Source: Sphaerolaimus hirsutus (taxonomy: Eukaryota; Nematoda; Chromadorea; Monhysterida; Sphaerolaimidae). Taken from it: DNA of 64,000 nucleotides. This document shows positions 47,887 to 59,600 of the stretch, piece after piece (the stretch's first letter is position 1; each line of letters starts with the position of its first letter). The position numbers and the translations under genes were made by a program. The DNA is taken from assembly GCA_964036195.1 (NCBI GenBank), contig OZ038456.1, positions 22,483,792 through 22,547,791 of the forward strand, in the 5' to 3' direction. The notes under the pieces were generated by a model. The model saw only the letters and a program-made list of their open reading frames with translations, did no database searches and was not told the DNA's origin.

Positions 47887-50669
47887 GGTGTAGGGTTGGT
47901 TTGTAGGAAGTTTGTGGGGCTTGGGGCTGTAAAATGTCATGGAAAGTGTCGTGGGAGTCATGTAAAATGCCCTGAAAAAGGGTAAATGATTATTTGACAT
48001 TTTACAGTTAAAAATATTTGACATTTTACATGACTTAAAACACTTTGCATGACATTTGCCATCCTACAGGTTCAGAGTAGATTTGTCGATATCAGCTTTT
48101 TTTCAATTGATATTTTTGGGCGTTACAAGACAGTACTACAGCGTTTGGTCGTTTTATCTGTTCATATTTGAGCGATTTTGCATTTGATGATAGTTCGCAT
48201 TCAGGAAAATTGTCATTTCATGTGAAAAATCCGCAAGTGGACAAGTTAATATAATACAGGAAAATACATGAAAAGTACCAAAGTGATATGAAAAATTTAG
48301 TGGCGCGATAAGCAAAAACAGGTAAATTTGTTACTGAAAATCCGTCGTATTTAACCAGATTTAAGGTTTACCTACTTGAAACTTTTTGTTTCCAATATCA
48401 CTTGTCAACTTGAGGATTTGGCACCAGGCTATTCAGGACTACATTGATTTTTATTCATGATTAAATAGGTATTGTAGCTAACATTTGAATTGTCTGCTTT
48501 TTGTATAAATGTCTTAAATGGTTCATCCAACCCAATTCACTAGTGTTCTGCAATAGAAGTGTATACCAAATGATGTTATAGTAAAAATAGTTATTTTCTC
48601 GATTTTTTATGCACTTACATCCACCACAGGGACTGCCCTGCACCCTTTCAAGTGTCAAAAAGTGTTTCAGGTTACCAGAATGCAATTGCCAGACACTTGA
48701 ATCTGACACTTGACAGGTGTAGAGCACTTTACAGGGTTCGAAGTTGTGCCAACATTTCAGCTTAAATTGATACCACTATACCATTACCCAGGCACCAATG
48801 TTAGGATTAGTATGGACGTTAAGCAAACTGAATATATTTAAATGTATTTACATTGACACATTTTACATTTTAACAAAAAAATCATCCAATAATTTCTGTG
48901 AAAATGTTTATTTATATTTTATTGAAAAATAAACGGAAGGATAACACTTTGTAATGAATGCAATTATGTAATTTCATACGTAATTTATGAGACAATATCG
49001 AAAAAAAGCTTTGTGAAAGTCACCGCACTAAAACTATGGAAAACATCACGTAACAAAATTGAGGAAAAAATAAAGTTATTTGCATAATTTGACGTACAGA
49101 AAAACGCACGACCACTCAGTGGTCCAAATTGCATAGGAAAACGATTTTCAATAATAATTTTATCACTTCTAATTTCGTAACTGCTCGATTAAGCCCCCTC
49201 TTTGAAATTATTTTTTCGTATTTTTTAACTGTGGAATTATTCGAGGGAGTGTTTTTCTAGGAAGGGATTTATCAAAGGTTGGTTTATTCGAGCATTTACG
49301 GTATGTAGGTGCCGGATTAATTATGTACGACCACCGAAAAAAAAACAGCTTAGGTATAGTCATATTGGAAAATTATTTACATGAAATGAACATTACAAAG
49401 AACAAAAAATGGAGAAAAAATGAACCAGTTTCAGACTCTGTACAAAATTTGCATAGAGGCAAGTGTATCCAAAAATTTCAGCTGCCGTATTTGCATAAAT
49501 AAAATAAGTGAATGCATATAATGTCGACGCCACAGTCTCACAAGTGAATGCGCAATAATTTTGTCAAGGCATATATATACGTGATCAATGTTTTTGTCTC
49601 GAACGAAACGATGCATAGATATGTACTTTAAATTCATAACAGGATGATCAAAAAGCGATCAAAAATGCTATCTATAAAAAACGCTATAGGCACATCAGAG
49701 TAGGTTCAATTAGGTAAACAATATGCATAGGTAATAGTTCTATAGCAAGAGACAACGATGACAAAAAAACCCTCAAAAAACCTAGGTAGGTTACCGTATA
49801 CGGCGTAATAAAATTAGCATCGAAACTAAACGAATAATGGAATGGAATTGGAAAAGATTTCGGTGCAAGCGGCCGCGCTGAGATGAATATGGAATTCTCG
49901 TGAATTTTTTTATCGAAAACTCAATATAAATATATATACGTCAAAAATTTACAATTACGAAAACACTTACAAAGTTACGAACATTGAAAATACAGTAAAT
50001 TCTCGAATAAGTCTTTTTTCATACTTTATAGACTGAGGAGTTATTCAAGGGGTATTGTTCCTCACTGACAATATACTCCGGTTACTTTACACCCTGCACG
50101 TATGGTTTCCGCTGGAAGTGTGCCAAAGATGGTTAACGCGTGCGAGTTGCACAAAAAGATGACAAAATTGATTGTTGGAGTAATGTAATTCATAAACATA
50201 TTCACATCGATGAATTTTTTTCATCTTTTTATGGAAATCGCATGATTTGATAATCATTGGCACGCTTCCAACACGAGACATAAATCAGTGCGAGGGCAGA
50301 GTATCATGTACGCCGAGTATACCAGTGGCAATTATTCAAAAAGGTTATTCGAGAATTTACGGTATTAAAAGAAACGAAACTTAAAGAAATAGGCACCAGC
50401 AAATCTGGCGATTTAGAATAAATATCGTTACCATATCCAAAATGCTGAATATAAACAAAAATATACTGGAAAACATCAAAAAGGCAATAACACAGCACTT
50501 ATGCTAATTCAAGTGATCTCATGTGGTAGGCGTTTTCTGAATTTCTAATCGTAATTCGCAATCACGATTTCTAATTCATTCGAATATCATCTCCAGATCG
50601 ATAAAATCTAATTAATGCAAACTATAATTAATCTTCCAAAAAATGGAGAGAAAAAATAGTCGGCCAAAT
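47887..50669. other. Convergent 3' ends of DPYD and the zinc-finger gene
   Basis: DPYD 3' UTR (+) and zinc-finger 3' UTR (-) face each other here. The tract contains Family-1 MITEs (47925-48072, 48635-48745), a TACCGTA-type element (49180-49303) and a nested pair at 49992-50362. Candidate poly(A) signals are ATTAAA 48460-48465 (+), AATAAA 48928-48933 (+) and AATAAA on the minus strand at 48907-48912. No coding exon seen. Confidence 0.5.
49992..50362. mobile_element. TACCGTAAATTCTCGAATAA element interrupted by a second MITE
   Basis: The outer ends are ACAGTAAATTCTCGAATAAG and TTATTCGAGAATTTACGGTA. The inner insertion 50072-50321 is the second copy of the element at 34659-34907. Confidence 0.75.
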
Positions 50670-53600
50670 TTACAGCGCCGGTGATTCCGGCTGCTGGAGC
50701 AAATCTTCAATCAATGATTTCAGCCCGTCGTGTTGCATGATTGTCTGCGGAAAAAATAAAAGTGTGTTAATTTAATGAAAATAAAATTGAATTTTTGGAT
50801 TTTCAAATTTTTTCAAAAAAATTGATGTAAAATTTCGGATAGCGGATTGTCTGACATCAGGTGCCACTCCCAGACCATGTAAATTGCCCTATAAATTGTC
50901 AAAAGTACTGCTCGTTTGACATTTTTCACACATTTACATCAATCTTGACACTTTGCATGAACTTTGACATTTTACACTGCATTTCACCGCGCTGAGAGTG
51001 CCCCCGATGCAGAAAAATCGGGTTGCCAAAAAAAATGAGTCGGCAACTCAAAATCCATTCCAGTCAACTAAAAACAACTAAAAAAACCTCACCTCAGCAT
51101 CTCCCTGCATGCAACTGAGCGCCTTTTCTTGGCACCGTATCAATTTCGCTTCCAACTGGTCGACGTGGTCGCGCAAAAGTCGATGTTCGTGTTCGTACCG
51201 GCGGCCGGCCGTGTCCAAACCGGAAACTTGACCCTCCAGTCTGAGTGGGGAAATAGGGAACTTTAAATGGGGTGGATAAGGAACTTTATGGGGGTTTTGG
51301 GTGTGGGTTGCAATGGTTGGGTTTGTGTGGGTTGGGATGGATTTGCACTTTTTGCAGTGAAAATGTGTCTTTTCAAATTGTGCGAAACAAAACTGACACT
51401 CCGTCAATTGATGTCAAATTTCAATTGAATTCTTAATTCAAAGTGTGTAAAAATGTGAGTTAATTAATTAAAATTAATTAATCAACTTAAATTTTAGAAT
51501 AAATCAAAAACCCAAAAACCCTCTCACCTGCTAATCTTATTCTCCAAACTGCTAGTCTTCGACTCCAAAAACCGATTCCTACTCTCCGCCAGTGCCAACT
51601 TCCCAGCCAACATCGAACACTCAAAACACTTGGCACTATCCACCGCACTAGAATTCGCAGTCGCAGTCGCATTCGTGCCGCGCGGCAACTTATTGTCGCC
51701 GCCGCTGCACGTGCCGCTGAGATTGTGCGCGCCGCCAGCCGAACTGCTCGTGTGCGAGTCGCTTTGGCCGCCGGGGCTGTGCGTGTGTTGTTGATGCGCG
51801 GCGGGAGTTGTCGCCGCCGTGCCGCCCGAGGCTGATGCGGCACGTTGGTTGTGGCTCGTGGCTGCCTGTGGGGGTTGTTTGAGGGTGAGGGGGGTTGGGG
51901 GTGGGAAGAGGGTTTTTGGCGGTGTGCCAAAGATAGATAAGTTGCGAAATGAACGCGAGTTTGGTTTGCGATTTTTTATTCAGAAGTTTTTTAGTTTTTT
52001 TTCTGTCTCCTTTTTTTTGCGGACATCTTGGTCACTCAAACTATTTAGTTACACGACCAAAATGTCGATTTAAAACACATTTGGATTTACCAAAATGAAT
52101 CGATTCCTCATACCAGTAAACTCAAATACGTTAAACTGATTTCTCAGTTCACGGAATTTCGATCGTGAAAAAATAGGAAAAAAATCGCGATCTCAAAATC
52201 AAATCCAAAGTCAAAAAGAATCAAACCTGCGCATCAGCCGGTGAATCGCCCCTCAGCCCAGCACCTTTGCTCTTCAAAAACGCTTCCAAACTCTTCCCGG
52301 GGGTAGTAGCCAGCTTCTTATTGTACAACATATCCACAAGGGGGTGCAGCGAGGCGCCCGGGGGTGAACTGTTGGCGCCTTGCGCCTTACTGACGCCTGA
52401 CTGCGACTGGCGCAGGCGATTTGAGGCGGAGTTTAGGGAGGCGTCTATTGGCTGGTCGGGGTTGGAGGTGTCCATGCCGTTGTCGTCGGGCGTGGGCGTC
52501 TGAGATTTTTTAGAATATTATTTTTCGGGTTGTTTTTGGGGGGGGGTTTATGGATTTTGGGTGGGTGAGAGAGATTTGGGGAGAATTTTTGACTGGAGAA
52601 GGGGCAATAAATGTGGTTACTTAAGATGTAAACATGTCAAAAGTCTAGTGACAAGTATACTGGTAAGTGACATAATCATAGTGTACACTGTCACTGAACG
52701 AATTTACCCATAGGTTTCACCACTTCAAAATAAATCATTACATTTTCTGGAACCAAATCAACTACACCTCAAATCACCAGTCAAAGATCACCCCGGGGGT
52801 CTTATTCAACGAAATACGGTAACCCAAAACCCAATCCCACCTCCAATTTGCATCCACTCTCCACGCCAGTTCTCTCCTCCGGATTATTCTGGGCCCAGTT
52901 CCTATTTGCAAAGTTATTCTGCAGCCAACTATTAACCAAACTCTGCTGTCTGGGCGAGCCAGCGGCGCCATTGGCGCCAGCGCCAGAGTTTGGCGCCGCA
53001 GTCGCCGCGGCGCCATTCTGCATGCCGAACAGACTGGCGAACACGTTGTTGTGGAAGGCGGCCGCCGCCGCTATCATGGCCATGGGGTTGGCGTTGGCGT
53101 TGGCGCCGGCGCCAGTGTTTGGCGTTGAAGTCAGGTGTTGATTGGCGCCCAGAGTGGTTTGGCCCACCGCGGGGGAGGATAGGTGGTTGGAATTTGGGGA
53201 ACCTGGGTGTGGGGTTGGGGGGTTTTTGTGGGGGGTTTGTGTGAGGGTGTAGATTTGTGTATACTGATCGGATTGAGGGTTGTAGAAAGGGTGTTACCGT
53301 ATTTTGAGGAATAAGGTCATTAGGATTAGACTTGATAGATTATGGACAAATTGTCGCAAAAAAGGTGCCGATTTTTATCATATATTTTGAGATTGAGATT
53401 GAGAAAAAGATTGAGATATTTTATAATGCATTCCCAAATCTCAGCCCATGCGATCCAACAATTCAGAGGTCTAAAATCCAATAAAAAACTTGTTTTTAAC
53501 TCACTGGTCGGTTTGTCGAGAAGCTCCTCCTTCAAATTGAGTGCGGGAAAAATGCTTCCAGAAGCCACCAAATTTTCGCTCGAAGAATCGTCAGCACCAG

Positions 53601-56600
53601 GGCTGCAGTTCACTGATTCGTCCAAATGTTTGCTGTTCAGCAGTGATGGAGAAATTGTGCCCTGGAAAAAATGAGCGTTTTTCATTGTGAAGAAAGACGT
53701 AAAAATGTGAAAGAGAAGTAATTTGAGACGTGAAGTAAAAGTAAGTAAAAAAGTATAATAATTCTTTTGGCGTTTTCTTGTCACTTGCCATTTATCCTAC
53801 ATCCTTTGTCAAGAAAATGTGAAAACATGTCAAGGTGCTGAAAATGTGTCAAGCTTTGCAAGAAAATGTTAAAAAACGTTTTTGACTTTTTCTTGCCACT
53901 TCACTTCTCACTTAGTTAAGTTCACTTTTTTGAACTTTTTACTTCTCCCTTATCTTTTTTGGTTCCCCACCCTCAAAATCGCACCCAACCCCCCACCCCC
54001 CCCCCCCAAAAAAAAACAAGGCTCTCAACCCCCAAAACACCCCATTTACCTGCAACAGCGCACCCCCCTCAGTAGCACTCTTCGCCAGAATCTTCACATC
54101 GCCCGCGGTTCCAGATCTAGCCATCGACTGCATGTGAATGTGCAGGGAAGTTTTATCAGGGAAAGCCCAATTGCAACAGCGACACAGAAACATTCGGGAT
54201 ACTTGATGGGCCCTGAACATGTGCGAGCGCAGGGTTTCGTTGCCTGGAAAGGGGGGGTTGTTTGAGGGTGAGGGGTTGTTTGAGGGTGGGGGTTGTTTGA
54301 GGGTGAGAGGTTGTTTGAGGGAGAGGGTTGTTTGAGGGAGAGGGGTTGTTGGAGGGTGGGGGTTGTTTCAGGGTGAGGGGTTGTTTGAGGGTGGGGGTTG
54401 TTGGAGGGTGGGGGTTGTTGGAGGGTGGGGGTTGTTTCAGGGTGAGGGGTTGTTTGAGCGTGATGTGTTGTTTTGGGGGTTCGATTCCAGCCATGGTTGA
54501 TTGTTTCTGAATGTGTTTTTTATCTGTCTTTATTTTTGTTTTTATCTTTTTTCTGCTCGCTGAATGCTGGGCATTTAATTTCAAAGTGATAAGCAGTTTA
54601 TGCAGCAAAATGACAAGTAAATCTCTATGAAATTACTTTTCACTTGACACTTATCACTTATCGCCAATCACTTTCCTTGTCACTTTTCCGTCAGTGGAAT
54701 TAAGCATTGTAAATATTTAGTTGCAATGCCAACATTTATCAGGCGCTCTTATGAGCATGTGACCTTTTTTGAAACGCTACAAATGTCGCTACAATTCACA
54801 CGGGTTAAATATAACGATTAGCGGTACGTTTTTCTGTCCATTGGGGACAATTCAACAATTGGACAAGTGCCAAGAAAAGTGTAATAAGTAAAACTATGTG
54901 TCAAGCCGACTAGTAATTTTTAAGTGAATATTAAACTGCCAAGTGAAATTACATGTGACTTAGGTTCACTTGTCACTCGACTTTCCACTTCACTTATCAC
55001 TTAGCACTTTTCTTGTCACTTGCAGTATTGGCACTAGTAAGCTAAATATATCTGTTCAAAGCGACAAATAGCACCGACATTTTTCAAGCGGGGGGTGACT
55101 CATGAAACAAATGCCACTTTTACTACTGAACGGAACGCAAAAGGCAGCCGCCCAGAACAGAAATAAATTCACAATAAATAGATAGCCACAACTTGGCATT
55201 CCGGAGATATTTCTCACATAAATATAAATAGAAAATTGAACACGAGATAAGCGGGTATGAAAAAAAAGAAATGAATGTTTTAATGTAAAAAAATCAGTGT
55301 GATTTTTGCTTGAATCTTTTGAAGCCATTGAAGCTTTTTAACAAAAAGGATATTTTTCTATAATTATGGACAGCTACTATGATCCGGTCGCGAAGTATGA
55401 TTACTTTTTCAAGGTGAAAAGGCGACATTTTTTCTCATCAACGTACTAACAAACATTGAAAAAACTTTCATTTCGCACAGGTAATCTTGCTGGGCGACAA
55501 AACGTCCGACAACATAACGTTTATCGAACAAGCCGCGGGAATCAAACCGTACGAAATCAGCTGCCACCAACGTACAAACGTACAAACGTGCACTAAATCA
55601 GTGCGGACGAAAAACGGCCATGACGTTAAAGTGCTACTCTGCAGTGCATCCGCGGAACACTGTGAGTCACCATCAAACGTCTTTCACACGTTTAAACGTT
55701 CAGTTCAACACGTTGCCCACCCTGTTTTACTCAGTGCTGAACGGCTTCGCCGAGGACTTTGAGCTGACGGGCGCGCATGGCGCTGTTATTTTGACCAAAG
55801 ACGACTGTGGAAACGTTTGCGACACGTTTTGTGATAATATTTTGGCAAGACATTGCGATTTGGATGAAATTTGCGTTGTGAAGCTGAACATCGACAATGA
55901 TCAGTTAGTTTCATTGTTTTGTCTTTCGTGATAAAATTACCACTTGTTTCCACTTGTTACCATCAACAATTTTTTGTCACATAAATATGAACTGGTACAA
56001 ATTCCCAAATTACTTTGTAATCTCTTTACAGTGAAATTTCACAAAAAAATTCTGAAAAATTCACAGCGCCTTGGACTCCAGTAAAGTTGATGAAATTCTG
56101 AGAACTCTCTGCGATCGGATGGTGGACGCAAGAGTTTTGGCGAAGTGCCAATTAAAGAGAACACGGTGCAGTTTGAATACGGAATTTATGAGATCCAAAG
56201 CAGTTTGGTTGACTGAAAAGCCGAAACTTTGGTTCTGCGATTGAATTGAAAAGTGACATTGTATATAATTATTGTAAATAAGTTGTGCAGTGATATTATT
56301 TATCTTCTAAATATTTGTCATTTTTACTTTACCCCACCCACACATTTTACATTAAGCATTTGAGGCCTACACAATTGTAAATACAAGTCTATTTTACTTT
56401 TCGTATTTGATTTCAGCACGGGGAAAAATTCCGTCGACGACCAAATAATACGCTGCAAATAAATAGCGCGGTAGCGCAATTTTGAGGGCTACCATTTATG
56501 ACAACAGTATATAGCAACGGTACAAAATTTGCCGCGCTGCACAGAAATAGTTGTCGCTGCCGCACTCACGCTTCACGTGAAATTGCACGGTGTCACGACA

Positions 56601-59600
56601 AAACAAGTACATACTCAAAAATGAAATTTTGGAACCTTAAATAGCCTTCAAACGGAACTGTACTTTTGGGATCGGCACTGGGACTTAGGAAAGTCGGGAT
56701 CAGGATCGGGATCGGGATCAAGTTGTCGGGATCGGGATCAGATTCAAAGCTTGGAAATCGGGATCCCATTCGAACCGATTTCTCCCAAACACCGCACCAC
56801 ATGAGCTACATTGGTTATTTCCCACCAGCAGTCGGTGCCGGCACGCAATTACGCAGCGCCGAAAATCCGCTCACATGGCTTTATCTGAACCCCGCCGCTG
56901 CGATCGCATCATTTCCATGACGCAACGCATCCATGCATTTTGAGTTGACGCCGCCAGTTCACCGCGGTCGAACTCAAATCGAAACTACGATCTGATCAGA
57001 CGTTGAACCGAAAAGCGGCTCGCCTCTCTCATGACGCATATGGGCCGCATGAAGTAATTTTATACGTAATTTGGGGCGGCATTTATCAATGAAAAGCGAC
57101 GCGACATATGCGCATGAGATATAACTTTGAGATGAGAAAGTTTATCTGCCAGTTTAATTGCCCCACGGGGGGGTGCCGGGGGGTGACCTTCGAGATGACA
57201 TCACACGGGCATTATGACCCATTTGCACGGCTCTATGCTACCGTTTATGATCAGCCCATAGCTTCACATGTGGGGGGGGGGGGGGGCGGCCAACTACAAA
57301 GGGGTGCCCCACCTCTGCGCGTCAACGAGTCAAGCGACGCGAACGCACACAATTACAACACGCCGCCGCGCGGACCTTTTGTGCCGCGGCGAAAGCTTCA
57401 GCGGCGCTAATAAACGTTACTACAGTCGCACAGCGACACGATGCGACAACAATGCGAAAATGTACGTGTGGGGGGGGGGGGGCGCGCGGCACAAAGGCGC
57501 CGCGCCGCCGCTGCAACTCTCCAAGCCAAAGCACAATGCATGCGCTCAACAATGAGCACAGAAGTACTTAGCTGGACACACAGCCACGAGTGGGCCCATT
57601 ACAATGTGTATAGAGATGCGTAGATGAGCGGCTGAGACCTTTGAAGGCAGCCTGACGCTTTTGTCGCGTTAAAAAGCGTGAACGAGATGCTTCCATGCGG
57701 TCGCGCGCATCGCAATTAGATACATTATGCATGCATTCCCATGCGCGCGCGCGCGCGAAATATCCGTGCAATAAAAGCGGGCCATTGTGCGTGGATATCG
57801 AGTGTCACTGTCGGGATAAATGGCGTCACACGCTTTTGGCACCTTTTATGCATGCATCCGAGCGGCCTGTTGCGTTTGATGTATATACATTGTGAAGTGC
57901 GCTGCGCCGCACAACAAAGCGTGACGCGCGCGTCGCATGCACAATGGAAATTGCAAATTGACGCGGCTTTGTTGTGAGCACCTATTTTACGAGTGGATAG
58001 ATAGCTGGGCACTCGAATAAAGCCCCCCCCCCGAATCCAATGGCATCTCGATTCAACTATAAAATACATCCTTGATTAATGTCGCTTTTGATTCCGAGAC
58101 ACTCGGCGGCCGGGTCAAGGTAACACTCAAATCTCAATGTCATGAGTGTGCATGAATCTCGCAGCGGGCATGTCATAAGTCGAAAGTCTATGCGTGGATA
58201 GATAGATGCCTTTGCTGACAGCATGCTCAATGTCATATTTTAGCGTGAGTCGATAGATCGATAGATAGATCGATCAACACTCAACAGTGCAGCGATTCAA
58301 CGCGTGGCTACAGCCTAAATACAGCTACCGTAAGAAAACGGCTTACCGTATGCTAATGTGCTTCCGTTTTTTTCTATAAATATTCCACGATGAATGCTTT
58401 TATAAATCGCCCATGACCCATTAAGGGCATTTCTGCATGAATGATTTTCGATTTTTGGTAAGTTTACGATCTGCTTCCCACTGTGCGGAGATGCAACACT
58501 TTTCCTGTTACTTTCCATGAGATTTTTTGTTGGGGGACATAAAAGCACCATGTCTCATGAAATGGCTCTATAAAGTATACAGGGTGGTTCATTATGAAAT
58601 TGGTTGGTTGAACGTTCAATCAACGATGATAAGTTTGTCAGCGAGTGCAGCAAACATCAATTAGTGTGGCATCGGGAATATGATTTTACACACCCCCACA
58701 TAAAAATGCCATCCCAAAAGCCACTTTAGGGGTTCCACATGATAACATCACAAAAAATAAGTTTGATCGATCGTTCAGATTAAGACCACGGAACCCAGTC
58801 CAACAAAAAATGCAGAAAATGCACATAAATAAAAGTACCCATCCATTTTTACGACCCGACAGCGCACATGCAACAGGTAAATAGCTGCCGCAAAAGAATC
58901 AATCAATCCATGTGCACGTGCACATGCATTTCCAGGCGCGTCCCATTTTATCTGTGCGACGCAGCGCCGCATCCCCCAGAGGCCGTTCAACTTTTCACCC
59001 GAGATGCTGCACATTGAAACGTAAATGCAAACCTCGGGGCACTCAGAGATGGATGCCACAGGTCTGGAGCCCTGTTTAAATGGAGTGTAGGGCGCTGTAG
59101 GGCTCTGTAGGGTTAGAAAGCGCTGAAATTGTGCAGGGCGCCCTACGCGCGAGTAAGCGTGCACAAATTCTCGCGCTTATTAGCATGTCGGGCGCCCTAC
59201 AGCGCCCTACATCCAAAATAAACCCGACCCCTAGTCCAAATCAAAACGCAAATGAGAGATGAGAGAATCCACGACCTTGATAGCGATCAAACGCTCGCGC
59301 GCCTGGCACCAACCCGGGTTCGAGTGGCTGCGAGCGCGCGCCGCTACAACGTCCCGACTGCAGCTGCAGTCGCGGCGGCGCGGCGGTAATTACTGATAGC
59401 GTCTGGGCGGGCGGCCGCTTTACACCGGCCGCGCGGCAACCTTGGCCCATCCCAAGGCAGCATGGAAATTGAATGGCTGCTCGGTTTGACCTCGCCGCGC
59501 GGCAATTGCCGCCGCGCTGTAAACAGCTACTATGGCTGGACGGTTTTGATTGCGATCGCTACTGGGTCGATCGATCTAATTGCAGTGGGCGCGTGTGAAA

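Noticed and set aside
51487..51930. 147-residue Arg/Ala/Thr-rich ORF on the minus strand
   Set aside because: Out of phase with exons 6 and 8; the correct frame over this exon leads into the coiled coil.
52848..53244. Plus-strand ORFs of 84-97 residues
   Set aside because: Shadows of zinc-finger exon 5, whose Ala/Gly/Asn repeats keep other frames open.
54156..54608. 150-residue Pro/Thr/Asn-rich ORF
   Set aside because: Product of the minisatellite; it overlaps zinc-finger exon 3 out of phase.
55662..55734. Possible frameshift between exons 2 and 3 of the Rab-like gene
   Set aside because: Using the CAG at 55703 breaks the frame, but the better acceptor TTTTACTCAG at 55734 restores it, so no frameshift or pseudogene call is needed.
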